A stretch of DNA of 64,000 nt from Pseudomonadales bacterium (GTDB taxonomy: Bacteria; Pseudomonadota; Gammaproteobacteria; Pseudomonadales; JAHRWD01). Position numbers and translations under genes: made by a program. This document shows, piece after piece, positions 16,750 through 27,081 of this stretch. Below the pieces are notes generated by a model. That model was not told the DNA's origin. It ran no database searches and was given only the letters and a program-made list of their open reading frames with translations. Where the stretch lies: the NCBI GenBank assembly GCA_019090315.1, contig JAHRWD010000032.1, positions 18,860 through 82,859 of the forward strand, read 5' to 3'. How positions within the stretch are numbered: position 1 is the first letter of the stretch; every line of letters begins with the position of its first letter.

Positions 16750-19584
16750 ATGAGTGATTACAAAGCAACCCTGAATCTACCAAAAACCGCTTTCCCGATG
16801 AAAGCCAACCTGTCCCAGCGTGAGCCAAAATGGCTAGAGAGCTGGCAACAGCAAGATCTGTACGGAAAAATCAGGGAAAACAGCAAGGGCCGTAAAAAAT
16901 TCATCCTGCATGATGGCCCTCCCTACGCCAACGGCGAGATTCATATCGGTCATGCGGTCAACAAAATCCTCAAGGACATCATCATCAAATCAAAAACCCT
17001 CAGCGGTTTTGATGCGCCCTATGTACCGGGCTGGGATTGCCACGGCCTGCCTATCGAATTGAATGTCGAAAAGAAGATCGGCAAAGCCGGCGTAAAAGTC
17101 GAACCTGCCAAATTCCGAGAAGCCTGCCGTACCTACGCGCAAAAGCAGGTAGATGGCCAACGTAAAGACTTTATTCGGCTTGGTATTCTGGGCGAGTGGG
17201 ATAACCCCTACCAAACCATGAGCTTTGATTTTGAAGCCAACGTGGTTCGATCTCTCGGTAACATCGTCGAAAAAGGTCACTTGCATCAGGGCTCAAAACC
17301 AGTGCACTGGTGTATCGATTGTGGTTCGGCGTTGGCGGAAGCTGAAGTCGAATACGAAGATAAGGTCTCTCCGGCAATTGACGTGCGTTTTCCGGTCGCC
17401 AACATCAGCGAGTTTTTGGCGCCATTTGGATTAAAGGAAACCGATATTCAGGGCTCACTGTCGGTACTGATCTGGACGACTACACCCTGGACTTTACCCG
17501 CCAACCAGGCGGTTTGTTTGAATCCGGAGCTGGATTATCAGCTCATTACTGTCACTACCGAACAAGGGCCGGAAACGATCCTTATCGCCGCTGCGCTGGC
17601 GGAGTCACTATTCGAGCGCTCGGGTATTGAACAATCTAACGTACTGGGCAGTTGCAAAGGCCAAGCGCTAGAGCATCAACTCTTACAACACCCATTCTAT
17701 TCACGTCAGGTGCCTGTCATTCTTGGCGATCACGTCACTATCGAAGCGGGTACTGGAGCAGTACATACCGCACCGGGACACGGTCTGGACGATTATATCG
17801 TCGGCAATCGTTACGGGCTTGAGGTCTATAACCCGGTTGGTGAAAACGGTGTATTTTTACCCGGAACCGAATTTTTTGAAGGCCTGCGGGTATTCAAAGG
17901 CAACGATGCGGTAATCGAAAAAATGACGGAAACAGGCAGCCTGTTCCATCACGAAAATTATTCCCACAGCTACCCGCACTGCTGGCGCCACAAGTCCCCA
18001 ATTATTTTCCGCGCCACCGCCCAATGGTTTATCAGCATGAGCCAGAACGGACTACTGGATCAGGCACTGGAGCAGGTCAATCAGGTGGAATGGCTACCGG
18101 ACTGGGGCAAAGCACGAATCGAATCGATGCTAACCAGCCGTCCCGACTGGTGTATCTCCCGACAACGTTCATGGGGCGTGCCGATCACGCTATTCCTGCA
18201 CAAACAGACCGGTGAGCTGCATCCCCAGACCAGCGAGCTAATCGAACAGGTTGCGCAAAAAATTGAACAGCAAGGTATTGAAGCCTGGTTTGCGTTAGAG
18301 CCTCAGGAGCTATTGGGCGACCAGGCCGAGGACTACAACAAAGTTACCGACACACTGGATGTCTGGTTTGATTCCGGCGTGACCCACGCTGCGGTACTGA
18401 ACCAGCGCGACCAGCTTACTTTCCCCGCAGATCTGTATCTTGAGGGTTCTGACCAACATCGAGGCTGGTTCCAGTCATCGTTGCTGACCAGCGTCGCTAT
18501 CAACAATGTCGCACCCTACAAAACTGCTTTAACCCATGGATTTACCGTGGATGCCAAGGGTCACAAAATGTCGAAGTCCCTCGGCAATGTGATGTCACCG
18601 CAAAAAGTTGTGAACCGATTGGGCGCGGATGCGCTGCGTTTGTGGGTCGCCGCTACGGATTACCGGGGCGAGATGTCGGTATCCGATGAAATTTTGGATC
18701 GCACATCCGATTCCTACCGTCGCATCCGAAATACATGCCGATTCTTGCTCTCCAACCTGAACGGTTTTGATCCGGTAGAGAACGGCGTTGCTCCCGAAGA
18801 TATGATTGCGCTGGATCGCTGGGCGGTTGATCGTACGCTGCAGCTTCAAGATGAAATTCTGGAGGCCTACGAGTTATATAATTTCCATCAGATCTACCAG
18901 AAAATTCACAACTTCTGCGTCAATGATCTCGGTGGCTTCTATCTCGATATTATTAAAGATCGCCAGTACACCAGCGCTGAAGACGGCCTACCAAGGCGTT
19001 CAGCACAGACCGCATTGCATCACATCATTGAAGCAATGGTGCGCTGGTTAGCGCCGATTATCTCCTTCACCGCCGACGAGCTCTGGCAACATATCCCCGG
19101 CTCCCGGGTTGATTCGGTTCAGCTCGATCAGTGGTACACCGGCCTGTTTGCGCTGGATGCCAAATCGGATCTCAATCAGGAATTTTGGGAAACCCTGTAT
19201 CAGGTTAAAACCGCGGTAAACCGTGAACTTGAAGTACAAAGAACCGAAGGGGTGATTGGTTCACCGCTGAGTGCTGAAGTACGCTTATATTGCGAACCCG
19301 CACTAAAAGCCCAATTGGATAAACTTGGAGATGAGCTGCGTTTTGTGCTGATCACATCCGCTGCGACAGTGGTTGAACTGGAACAGGCCGATGTATCAAA
19401 TTCCAGCATTCGCGATACGCAAATCGAGTGCTTCAAGCTCGAAGTATTGCCATCTAACGAAACCAAATGCGAGCGTTGCTGGCATCACCGTGAAGATGTG
19501 GGCAGCCATAGCGAGCATCCGGATATCTGCTCCCGCTGTGTTGAAAACATTGAAGGTGACGGGGAAACCCGTTCGTTTGCTTAA
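16750..19584 (+). CDS. ileS: Isoleucyl-tRNA synthetase
   Basis: This class I synthetase charges tRNA-Ile. At 944 residues it is full length. Present are the HIGH motif ([12 protein letters not shown]), the CP1 editing domain with [12 protein letters not shown], the KMSKS motif (HKMSKSLGN near residue 607), the anticodon-binding region and the C-terminal zinc site (CERCWHH ... CSRC) of the bacterial type-1 enzyme. It sits between ribF and lspA with an 89-bp gap upstream and a 20-bp gap downstream, consistent with one operon. Confidence 0.98.
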   Translation: MSDYKATLNLPKTAFPMKANLSQREPKWLESWQQQDLYGKIRENSKGRKKFILHDGPPYANGEIHIGHAVNKILKDIIIKSKTLSGFDAPYVPGWDCHGLPIELNVEKKIGKAGVKVEPAKFREACRTYAQKQVDGQRKDFIRLGILGEWDNPYQTMSFDFEANVVRSLGNIVEKGHLHQGSKPVHWCIDCGSALAEAEVEYEDKVSPAIDVRFPVANISEFLAPFGLKETDIQGSLSVLIWTTTPWTLPANQAVCLNPELDYQLITVTTEQGPETILIAAALAESLFERSGIEQSNVLGSCKGQALEHQLLQHPFYSRQVPVILGDHVTIEAGTGAVHTAPGHGLDDYIVGNRYGLEVYNPVGENGVFLPGTEFFEGLRVFKGNDAVIEKMTETGSLFHHENYSHSYPHCWRHKSPIIFRATAQWFISMSQNGLLDQALEQVNQVEWLPDWGKARIESMLTSRPDWCISRQRSWGVPITLFLHKQTGELHPQTSELIEQVAQKIEQQGIEAWFALEPQELLGDQAEDYNKVTDTLDVWFDSGVTHAAVLNQRDQLTFPADLYLEGSDQHRGWFQSSLLTSVAINNVAPYKTALTHGFTVDAKGHKMSKSLGNVMSPQKVVNRLGADALRLWVAATDYRGEMSVSDEILDRTSDSYRRIRNTCRFLLSNLNGFDPVENGVAPEDMIALDRWAVDRTLQLQDEILEAYELYNFHQIYQKIHNFCVNDLGGFYLDIIKDRQYTSAEDGLPRRSAQTALHHIIEAMVRWLAPIISFTADELWQHIPGSRVDSVQLDQWYTGLFALDAKSDLNQEFWETLYQVKTAVNRELEVQRTEGVIGSPLSAEVRLYCEPALKAQLDKLGDELRFVLITSAATVVELEQADVSNSSIRDTQIECFKLEVLPSNETKCERCWHHREDVGSHSEHPDICSRCVENIEGDGETRSFA

Positions 19585-19604
19585 CCGCCATTAACTGATC
19601 ACTG

Positions 19605-20111
19605 ATGACTAGCACCAAATTGAACAACTCAAAACGATCCCTGGTGGCCTGGTACGGGCTATCCATTTTTGTGATTGTCGCGGATCAGGTTACCAAACAT
19701 CTGATTATGAACCGCTTCGATCTATATGATCGAGTGATGGTTTTACCCTTCTTTGATCTCGTCAGGGCGCATAATTCCGGCGCGGCATTCAGCTTTTTAA
19801 GCGATGCGGGCGGTTGGCAACGGATCTTTTTTGTCAGTATTTCATCGGTGGTCAGCCTGGTATTAGCCGTCTGGATATACCGCCTTGAAAGCCGTCAAAA
19901 AATCCAAGCACTTGGTTTATCACTGGTTTTAGGTGGCGCACTCGGCAATCTATACGACCGTGTAGCCTATGGCTATGTGGTTGATTTCCTTCTTTTTTAT
20001 TACGTTCAATACAGCTTTCCGGCATTTAACGTAGCGGACTCCGCCATTACGGTTGGCGCATTTTTTCTAATTGTCGATATGATCAAAAACCCCCAGGCAG
20101 GTAAATCATGA
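19605..20111 (+). CDS. lspA: Lipoprotein signal peptidase (signal peptidase II)
   Basis: LspA removes the signal peptide from prolipoproteins after Lgt has acted (lgt is also in this window, at 58453). The 168 residues contain four membrane helices and the aspartic protease pair: D in the GNLYDRVAYGYVVDFL block and D in FNVADSAITVG. N-terminal VADQVTKHLI and HNSGAAFSF are also family signatures. It overlaps the start of fkpB by 4 bp, implying coupled translation. Confidence 0.97.
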   Translation: MTSTKLNNSKRSLVAWYGLSIFVIVADQVTKHLIMNRFDLYDRVMVLPFFDLVRAHNSGAAFSFLSDAGGWQRIFFVSISSVVSLVLAVWIYRLESRQKIQALGLSLVLGGALGNLYDRVAYGYVVDFLLFYYVQYSFPAFNVADSAITVGAFFLIVDMIKNPQAGKS

Positions 20112-20557
20112 GTGAGCAGACAGTAAACAGGGGAACCAAGGTCGCGATCAATTTTTCCCTGACGATGGAAGATGGCCAGCTGGTCGACTCCAATTTTGAT
20201 AAGAAAGCTGCAGAGCTGATTATTGGTGAATGCACCATGCCCGATGGTTTTGAAGAGCAGCTAATCGGGCTGATCGTTGGGCAGGAAATCGAAGTGATGG
20301 TGCCCTGCGAAAAAGCCTTTGGCGAATCCCGTGATGCTAATATCCGTGAGTTCAACCGAGATCAGTTCGACAAAGGCATAGGCCTTGAAGTTGGCCTGAT
20401 GATCTCCTTTGCAGATGCTGCCAACAGCGAACTGCCCGGTGTCATTCTCAACATGGAAGGGGATACCGTCACGGTGGATTTTAACCATCCGCTAGCGGGC
20501 CAGAATCTGATGTTTAAAGCGCGGGTCGATAAAATCACCCAGCCGAGGCCGGAATAA
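20108..20557 (+). CDS. fkpB: FKBP-type peptidyl-prolyl isomerase (SlpA/FkpB)
   Basis: This 149-residue two-domain FKBP has the SlpA layout: an FKBP half interrupted by an inserted IF (chaperone) domain. [16 protein letters not shown] lies at the start, a [16 protein letters not shown] block marks the insert boundary, and [16 protein letters not shown] is the C-terminal FKBP strand motif. It acts in the cytoplasm as a folding helper. The position between lspA and ispH is conserved in gammaproteobacteria. It overlaps lspA by 4 bp. Confidence 0.94.
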   Translation: MSEQTVNRGTKVAINFSLTMEDGQLVDSNFDKKAAELIIGECTMPDGFEEQLIGLIVGQEIEVMVPCEKAFGESRDANIREFNRDQFDKGIGLEVGLMISFADAANSELPGVILNMEGDTVTVDFNHPLAGQNLMFKARVDKITQPRPE

Positions 20558-20561
20558 CCCT

Positions 20562-21527
20562 GTGAGTAAATTTGAGATCCAACTCGCCAACCCACGCGGT
20601 TTCTGCGCCGGAGTAGATCGGGCGATTGATATCGTTAATCGTGCGCTGGATATCTTTGGCGCACCGATCTACGTACGTCACGAAGTGGTTCACAATCGTT
20701 TTGTAGTTGACAGGCTGCGGGAGCGCGGCGCTCGTTTTATTGATGAGTTACATGAGGTTCCGGAAGAAAGCATCGTTATATTTAGCGCCCACGGTGTTTC
20801 AAATGCTGTTCGTGATGAAGCTGAATCGCGAAATCTCAAAATATTCGATGCTACCTGCCCGCTGGTCACCAAAGTTCACCTTGAAGTAGTGAATTTCAGT
20901 AAATCCGGAACTGAATGTATTTTGATTGGGCACGAGGGGCACCCGGAAGTTGAGGGCACCATGGGGCAGTTCGACTATTCAGCCGGAGGCACCATTCACC
21001 TGGTTGAAGATGAAGAGGATGTTGCGAAGCTGGAGGTTGCTCGACCAGACGCACTGGCCTACGTCACCCAAACCACCCTGTCTGTCGATGATAGTCAGAG
21101 AGTGATTGATGCGCTGCGCAAAAAATTCCCACAGATCAAAGGCCCAAGAAAAGACGACATCTGTTTTGCCACCCAAAACCGGCAGGACGCGGTAAAGGGT
21201 ATGGCGCGGGAATGTGATCTACTGCTGGTGGTAGGCTCAACCAACAGCTCCAACTCCAACCGTTTACGTGAACTATCCGAACGGATGGGAACGCCGGCCT
21301 ACTTGATTGACAGCGCGGATGAGATTCAGCCTGACTGGCTAAAGGATGTCAGCAACGTTGGCGTAACTGCTGGGGCATCTGCTCCGGAGGTATTGGTCCA
21401 GCAGGTCATTGATCGGCTTAAGCAAGAGGGTGGCACTGAACCTCAGGAACTTGATGGTATTAAAGAGACGATAGTTTTTGCGATGCCTAAAGAGCTGAAA
21501 TTTAAGGCAGTTAAGCATTTGCAATGA
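20562..21527 (+). CDS. ispH: 4-hydroxy-3-methylbut-2-enyl diphosphate reductase
   Basis: IspH is the last enzyme of the non-mevalonate isoprenoid pathway and makes IPP and DMAPP. It is an iron-sulfur enzyme: the three cluster cysteines are in [21 protein letters not shown] and [17 protein letters not shown] CDLLLVV / CFATQNRQ regions, with the catalytic E in the conserved [11 protein letters not shown] segment. It has 321 residues and starts at GTG 20562, 4 bp after fkpB. It ends the ribF operon and converges with the 117-residue membrane protein, overlapping it by 17 bp. Confidence 0.97.
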   Translation: MSKFEIQLANPRGFCAGVDRAIDIVNRALDIFGAPIYVRHEVVHNRFVVDRLRERGARFIDELHEVPEESIVIFSAHGVSNAVRDEAESRNLKIFDATCPLVTKVHLEVVNFSKSGTECILIGHEGHPEVEGTMGQFDYSAGGTIHLVEDEEDVAKLEVARPDALAYVTQTTLSVDDSQRVIDALRKKFPQIKGPRKDDICFATQNRQDAVKGMARECDLLLVVGSTNSSNSNRLRELSERMGTPAYLIDSADEIQPDWLKDVSNVGVTAGASAPEVLVQQVIDRLKQEGGTEPQELDGIKETIVFAMPKELKFKAVKHLQ

Positions 21528-21864
21528 TCTGAGAAATATAAAAGTTAGAGCCAAAGAACACGCCAACAATGAACAAAATGAAACACACCTGAGACATGCT
21601 AAGACTACTAGCCATATTAAAACTCATAAGCTCTTTTACCCTTCTTGGATAATACTCTTTCACAGATACAAATAAGCAAAAAAAGAAGCTATGAAAGTGC
21701 ATCATTGTAAATGTCCAATAAACCACGCGATCATCGATTTTGGTTACAGCGTAAATTCCTTTAACTCTCCCATAGACGAAAACAGTCCCGCTAGAATAAC
21801 CCCATATCCCAAGCGCTAGAGCAATAAAACCAAACAGGAGCCAACCAATTTTAATTTTATGCAC
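21511..21864 (-). CDS. Small membrane protein of unknown function
   Basis: This 117-residue protein is not one I recognise. It has three or four hydrophobic helices (about residues 7-30, 50-68, 88-112), short charged loops and an N-terminal KIKIG before the first helix, so it is probably an inner-membrane protein. The DNA is clearly more AT-rich than its neighbours and uses more A/T-ending codons, suggesting recent acquisition. It overlaps the end of ispH tail to tail and lies downstream of nadE on the same strand (41-bp gap). It is plausible as a gene because the frame is long for this region and has consistent membrane character. Confidence 0.6.
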   Translation of the reverse strand: MHKIKIGWLLFGFIALALGIWGYSSGTVFVYGRVKGIYAVTKIDDRVVYWTFTMMHFHSFFFCLFVSVKEYYPRRVKELMSFNMASSLSMSQVCFILFIVGVFFGSNFYISQIIANA

Positions 21865-21905
21865 ACCAGACCTCTAGGTGCTTAACAGCCAACTAACCCG
21901 AAAAA

Positions 21906-23576
21906 TCACTTATCCGCAATCGCCCAACCGGATGTAGTTGGATAACGTCGATCCCGACCAAACCCCCGTGGCGTAATTCGCGCACCCATTGGGGCCTGGC
22001 GGCGTTTGTATTCGTTCAGGTCTACTAGCCGCACCACACGGTAAACCGTCTCTTTATCGAAACCCTCAGCTACAATCGCATCGGCGCTGTAATCATGCTC
22101 AATATAGAGCTCCAGCATCCGATCCAGCTCATCGTAATCTGGCAACGAATCGGTATCTTTCTGATCCGGCGCTAATTCCGCTGAGGGTGGCCGCTCGATC
22201 ACCCGCACGGGGATTGCTGGTGAAATCGTATTGCGGTACCGCGATAGCTCGAAAACCAGGGTTTTGTATGTGTCTTTAAGTACACCGTAGCCGCCGACCA
22301 TATCGCCGTACAGGGTTGCATAACCCACCGCCATCTCACTTTTATTACCGGTGGTTAACACCATCAGGCGTTTCTTGTTCGAAATCGCCATCATGATCAC
22401 ACCCCTGCAGCGGGCCTGCAGGTTTTCCTCTGTGGTATCCCGCTCTGTGCCAGAAAATTCATCTTCCAGCGCAGCCATATAGGTGTTGTAGATCGGCTCG
22501 ATCGGGATCACTGAGTATTTTATGCCGAGTATTTCAGCCTGCTCGGCGGCATCATCAAGGCTCATTTGCGAAGTGTATTTAAACGGCATCATCACTGCAT
22601 GCACCCGATCTTTACCCAGCGCATCCACTGCAATGGCTACAGTAAGGCCGGAATCGATACCGCCGGACAAGCCCAGCGCGATACCGGGAAAACCGTTTTT
22701 ATTGACGTAATCACGCACACCCAGCACCAGCGCCTGATAGGCCGCTGCATGTTCTGATAGGTCCGCTGTAGTTTCACCGGGTTTGACTCGGCAGCTTATA
22801 GTATTGGCTTCTGCCGACCTGGTGACTTCGACTTCCGCAAAGTACAGCCCCTCTTCAAACAGTGGTGCAGAGGTACGTAGGGTGCCATCGCTATCCACCG
22901 CCATGCTGCCGCCATCAAAGATCAGCTCATCCTGGCCACCAATCTGGTTGCTGTAAATAATCGGCATATTCGACTGCAAAGCACGCTCGGAAAGCAGCTG
23001 TTTACGCTCCGCTGCCTTGCCGACGTGGAAGGGCGATGCGTTCAGGTTAAGCATCAATTTTGCACCCTGATCTGCAGCCTGCTGGGTTGGCCCCGCTTCC
23101 CAGATATCTTCGCAAATCGTCAGCGCTACCGGTAACCCATTGATATCAAATACACAGGCCTCAGTGCCCGCATCAAAGTAACGCTTTTCATCAAACACCT
23201 GATAATTGGGCAGGCATTGTTTGGCGTATTCGGCGATCAGCTCGCCCTGATGGATAACCCCGGCCATGTTGTAGATATGTTCGCCCTGTACCGATGGATA
23301 ACCGAGCACGATATAGAGGTCACGAACCGCGGCAGTTTCTTTACTGAACTGTCGAATTCGATTCAGCCCATCACTAATACGAAGTTCCATGCTTGGTCGC
23401 AGCAACAGATCTTCCGGCGGATATGCGCTCAACATCAGCTCCGAGAACAGGATGATATCGGCATTTAGCTCGGCTGCTGCCTTTAGCGACTGGTCTATTA
23501 CCAACTGGGTATTGGCCTGAATATCCCCAACCAATGGGTTGAGTTGCGCCATCACGACATTAAGAGAGTGGATCAT
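21906..23576 (-). CDS. nadE: Glutamine-dependent NAD+ synthase
   Basis: This two-domain enzyme amidates nicotinate adenine dinucleotide. The N-terminal nitrilase-type glutaminase carries its catalytic E (FSELMLSAYPPEDL), K (RYFDAG region) and C (LTICEDIWEAG). The C-terminal synthetase has the PP-loop GLSGGIDSG near residue 305 and STGNKSE-type TTGNKSEMAVGY. The 556-residue length is typical of the glutaminase-containing form. ATG is at 23576. It is divergent from the small gene preceding pilS. Confidence 0.96.
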   Translation of the reverse strand: MIHSLNVVMAQLNPLVGDIQANTQLVIDQSLKAAAELNADIILFSELMLSAYPPEDLLLRPSMELRISDGLNRIRQFSKETAAVRDLYIVLGYPSVQGEHIYNMAGVIHQGELIAEYAKQCLPNYQVFDEKRYFDAGTEACVFDINGLPVALTICEDIWEAGPTQQAADQGAKLMLNLNASPFHVGKAAERKQLLSERALQSNMPIIYSNQIGGQDELIFDGGSMAVDSDGTLRTSAPLFEEGLYFAEVEVTRSAEANTISCRVKPGETTADLSEHAAAYQALVLGVRDYVNKNGFPGIALGLSGGIDSGLTVAIAVDALGKDRVHAVMMPFKYTSQMSLDDAAEQAEILGIKYSVIPIEPIYNTYMAALEDEFSGTERDTTEENLQARCRGVIMMAISNKKRLMVLTTGNKSEMAVGYATLYGDMVGGYGVLKDTYKTLVFELSRYRNTISPAIPVRVIERPPSAELAPDQKDTDSLPDYDELDRMLELYIEHDYSADAIVAEGFDKETVYRVVRLVDLNEYKRRQAPMGARITPRGFGRDRRYPTTSGWAIADK

Positions 23577-23747
23577 GGTATCTATTTACTGATCTGTTTT
23601 TGGAAAGTGGGCGCTATTTTCGTCAAAAATGGCTCGAGAATCAAAACAGATCGTAGCTCGATCAATTCTTGGGTTAAACTTTCGGGTCATATGAGGATGA
23701 TTTCCTCAGAATATCTGTAATCGACGTCAATCAATATAGGACCAACA

Positions 23748-23993
23748 ATGCTGCTACGTATTCTGTTTTTGATCGCTATCGTGGGTCTTGTGCTGTTTCT
23801 ACTAAAACGGGGTAAAGGTGCTCCAGACTCACCATCGACACAGTCGCCAATACAAAAAAAAGCAGCTGATTCAGATGCGGAGCTGATAGTGCCCTGTGAG
23901 CAGTGTGGACTCCACCTGCCAAAATCTGAAGCAATCCAGGAGGGCAAGGTATTCTTCTGCTCGGAACAACATCAACAATTATCCAACAAGTAA
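23748..23993 (+). CDS. PP0621-like small membrane-anchored zinc-ribbon protein
   Basis: This 81-residue protein has one N-terminal membrane helix (residues 2-20), a polar linker, and a C-terminal metal-binding motif CEQCGLHLP with a second cysteine/histidine pair in FCSEQHQ. This matches the small PP0621 family often found directly ahead of pilS in Pseudomonas relatives. Function is unknown; its position suggests a link to pilus regulation or simply co-transcription. The stop is 4 bp before the proposed GTG start of pilS. Confidence 0.8.
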   Translation: MLLRILFLIAIVGLVLFLLKRGKGAPDSPSTQSPIQKKAADSDAELIVPCEQCGLHLPKSEAIQEGKVFFCSEQHQQLSNK

Positions 23994-23997
23994 ATCA

Positions 23998-25659
23998 GTG
24001 CGCACCGAAAAACCCCACATAAACGAGGCTGCAGGTCCACCTGACCCGGTTCCATTCCAGTCCCCGATACTGGATACCCGCACCGCCACGCTGTTCAAGG
24101 TATACAGCTACTATCGTGTCATCAGTGCCATCAGCCTGCTTCTGTTAGGCTTCGGGGTGGATGAAAACACACCTGTTGGCGGACTCTATCCAAACCTTTA
24201 CCTCTATTGTGCCACTATTTATCTGGGCATTACCTTGATCACCAGTTTTCCAATCTTTACCGGTGGCGGTAGATTGCAGCTGGGCTGGCTATATTCTGTA
24301 GTGCTTGTCGATATCATCGCAATCGCCATCATGATGCTCGCCAGCGATGGCATCACCAGTGGCCTGGGTATTTTGCTGATTGTAAACCTGGCGGCTGGCA
24401 ATATTCTAATCCCCGGAGCAACCGGGCTATTATTTCCAGCCGCAGCTTCGATCCTGGTGCTTGGTAACGAGGCCTATCTCTCGCTGTCGAATAACGATGA
24501 GCAACGCCTCTACTTTCAGGCCGGCTTGCACGGCGTTATTTACTTTACTGTATCACTGTCGACCCAGTATCTGGCACGCAGACTTCGCTCCAGCGCCCAA
24601 TTGACCGATCAACAGGCAAAGGAGCTGAATGAACTACAACAGTTAAATGAGCTTATTATTCAACGGATGTTGACAGGTATTATGGTGCTGGATGGGGATG
24701 ACCATATCAGAATGATGAATCGTTCCGCACGTAACTTGATCTATTCCGATGGACTGGATGAAACCGATCCTGAACTCAATACCCCGGAACCAATACCCGA
24801 ACTCTCGGAGAGGCTCATTCGCTGGCGCGACCAACCCGACACCCGGCCTGAGCTGTTTAAGGCAGGCGGGGCAGGACCGGAGATTCAGGTTAACTTTACA
24901 ACCCTTGGCCATCTCAATAATGATGAGACACTGGTATTTCTTGAGGATCATTCACAGATCGCACAACGAGCCCAGCATTTGAAACTGGCATCGTTAGGAA
25001 ACCTGACCGCCAGTATCGCCCATGAGATCAGAAACCCTCTTGGAGCGATTAGCCATGCCGCACAGTTACTCTATGAATCACCTGATCTATCCGATGCGGA
25101 TCAAAAACTGGTCAACATAGCGCAAACCCATAGCGTGCGCGCAAATGATATTATTGAAAACATATTGCAGCTTTCCCGCGGCAAACCATCAGAGCCAGAG
25201 CCGATTGAACTGGTATCGTGGCTGGCAGGGTTTATCAGTCGATATAGAGAAACCCAGCCCGATGCCGAGATCACTTTTGGTAACGAAGAGCCGGACTGTA
25301 TTGTGCGCTTTGACCGAGGGCAGCTAATGCAAGTGCTGACCAACCTGTTTGACAACGGACTTCGCTACAGCAAACAGCACACTGGCCTATCCACGCTCAA
25401 GGTTATTATAGGCAACTATACTGAGCAGGAACGGCCCTACCTTCTGGTGCAAGATCAGGGATCGGGCGTTAGCCCGGATCATCGGGAAAACCTGTTCGAG
25501 CCGTTTTATACTACGGAAAGAAGCGGTACCGGGCTTGGCCTGTATATCTCCCGGGAGTTAGCCCAGGCCAACCAGGCGCAGCTAGACCTGATTGATTCAG
25601 ACTCAGGCGGAGCCTGTTTTAAACTGACCTTTAGTCATCCTCAACGGATAACCCACTAA
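23998..25659 (+). CDS. pilS: Two-component sensor histidine kinase PilS
   Basis: PilS senses PilA pilin levels in the inner membrane and signals to PilR to control pilin transcription. There are about six membrane helices (about residues 40-195), a PAS-like linker with QRMLTGIMVLD, the HisKA phospho-acceptor H342 (SIAHEIRNPLG), the N box (LTNLFDNGLRYS) and G boxes (DQGSGV, GTGLGLYIS). The GTG at 23998 is preferred: the reading frame continues upstream to an ATG at 23896, but that extension would overlap the PP0621-like gene by 98 bp. This gives 553 residues. pilR follows 3 bp later. Confidence 0.93.
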   Translation: MRTEKPHINEAAGPPDPVPFQSPILDTRTATLFKVYSYYRVISAISLLLLGFGVDENTPVGGLYPNLYLYCATIYLGITLITSFPIFTGGGRLQLGWLYSVVLVDIIAIAIMMLASDGITSGLGILLIVNLAAGNILIPGATGLLFPAAASILVLGNEAYLSLSNNDEQRLYFQAGLHGVIYFTVSLSTQYLARRLRSSAQLTDQQAKELNELQQLNELIIQRMLTGIMVLDGDDHIRMMNRSARNLIYSDGLDETDPELNTPEPIPELSERLIRWRDQPDTRPELFKAGGAGPEIQVNFTTLGHLNNDETLVFLEDHSQIAQRAQHLKLASLGNLTASIAHEIRNPLGAISHAAQLLYESPDLSDADQKLVNIAQTHSVRANDIIENILQLSRGKPSEPEPIELVSWLAGFISRYRETQPDAEITFGNEEPDCIVRFDRGQLMQVLTNLFDNGLRYSKQHTGLSTLKVIIGNYTEQERPYLLVQDQGSGVSPDHRENLFEPFYTTERSGTGLGLYISRELAQANQAQLDLIDSDSGGACFKLTFSHPQRITH

Positions 25660-25662
25660 ATT

Positions 25663-27069
25663 TTGAATACCCAGACAGCAAAAAAAGTTCTGGTCATTGA
25701 TGATGAACCGGATATACGAGCACTTCTCGAAATCACCCTGACCCGAATGGGGTTAGAGGTGGATAGCGCCGACTGTGTAGCGACCGCCAAACAAAAGCTC
25801 GCCAGCACCCAGTATCAACTCTGCCTGACCGATATGCGCCTGCCCGATGGTGATGGCCTGGAGCTGGTGAAGCTCATTCAGCAAGATTATCCAAGTCTAC
25901 CAACTGCGATGATCACTGCTTTCGGCAGTGTCGAAACCGCAATTGATGCACTTAAAGCTGGTGCATTTGATTTTCTATCCAAGCCAGTAGATCTTGTCCA
26001 GCTCCGTGAACTGGTTGAAAAAGCACTTAAGCTCGACGCTGCACCGGTAGAAAATATCGCAGCGCAACAATCTGAATTTCTGGGAAAAACACCGATCATG
26101 CTGGCATTACGCCAGCGTATTCACAAGCTTGCCCGTAGTCAGGCACCTATCTACATTCAGGGTGAATCGGGTTCGGGTAAAGAACGCGTCGCGCGACTTA
26201 TTCACCAGCTTGGCCCTCGCGCGGAAGGACCATTCATACCCGTCAACTGTGCGGCCATTCCCACAGACTTAATGGAAAGTGAGTTTTTTGGTTATATAAA
26301 GGGCAGTTTCAGCGGTGCAACAGCTGATAAGCCAGGGCTATTTCAGGCTGCTGAAAATGGCACGCTTTTCCTTGATGAGATTGCTGATCTACCCCTCAGT
26401 ATGCAGGTCAAATTGCTCAGAGCGATACAGGAAAAATCTGTTCGACCGATTGGCGCGCAGGCAGAAGTGCCGGTCAATGTGCGGATACTGAGCGCTACCC
26501 ATAAAAACCTGCTGCAACAGGTTGAAAATAACGAGTTCCGGGAAGATCTCTACTATCGTATCAACGTGATTGAAGTACAGGTGCCCAGCCTCCGGGAGAG
26601 AGCTGGCGACATCCCGGAACTGGCAACCGTATTACTGCAAAAAATTGCAGAGGAATACCAGCTCCCTGCGGCAAGCCTAAGTAAGCAGGCGCTCAATGGA
26701 CTAAAAAGCCACTCTTTCCCCGGCAACGTACGGGAACTGGAAAATATTCTGGAACGAGCCTTCGCCCTTTGCGAAGGCTCGCAAATTGAACTTGCTGATC
26801 TCAATTTAAGCGGAACAGTCCAAAGCAATAACAGCGCCTCGCAAGACACTATTGCTGCGTCATCTGAACCGGTTGAGCCCTTCGATAGTGAGCAGCCCTC
26901 CGCATCCCTTGAGGATTATCTGGCCGATATTGAAAAGAGCGCCATTCTAAAAGCGCTGGATGAGACTCGCTGGAACCGCACCGCAGCGGCAAAGAAACTG
27001 GGCATCAGCTTTCGGGCGCTACGTTACCGTCTACAGAAACTTGGGCTTGATCAACCTGATTCAGATTAA
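25663..27069 (+). CDS. pilR: Sigma-54-dependent response regulator PilR
   Basis: PilR is the NtrC-type activator of pilA. The 468 residues comprise a receiver domain (VIDDEPD, acceptor D in LCLTDMRLPDGDG, K in FLSKPV), an AAA+ domain with Walker A GESGSGKE and Walker B GTLFLDEIAD, and a C-terminal Fis-type helix-turn-helix (NRTAAAKKLGISFRALRYRLQ). The sigma-54 contact loop, usually GAFTGA, reads GSFSGA here, a conservative variant. The start codon is TTG at 25663, immediately after pilS. The window has no pilA, its classical target; the divergent minor pilin genes are close by. Confidence 0.95.
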   Translation: MNTQTAKKVLVIDDEPDIRALLEITLTRMGLEVDSADCVATAKQKLASTQYQLCLTDMRLPDGDGLELVKLIQQDYPSLPTAMITAFGSVETAIDALKAGAFDFLSKPVDLVQLRELVEKALKLDAAPVENIAAQQSEFLGKTPIMLALRQRIHKLARSQAPIYIQGESGSGKERVARLIHQLGPRAEGPFIPVNCAAIPTDLMESEFFGYIKGSFSGATADKPGLFQAAENGTLFLDEIADLPLSMQVKLLRAIQEKSVRPIGAQAEVPVNVRILSATHKNLLQQVENNEFREDLYYRINVIEVQVPSLRERAGDIPELATVLLQKIAEEYQLPAASLSKQALNGLKSHSFPGNVRELENILERAFALCEGSQIELADLNLSGTVQSNNSASQDTIAASSEPVEPFDSEQPSASLEDYLADIEKSAILKALDETRWNRTAAAKKLGISFRALRYRLQKLGLDQPDSD

Positions 27070-27081
27070 CCGAAACAGAGA

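Noticed and set aside
23896..23997. N-terminal extension of pilS to ATG 23896
   Set aside because: It would overlap the PP0621-like gene out of frame and adds low-complexity sequence with no similarity to PilS starts; GTG 23998 fits better.
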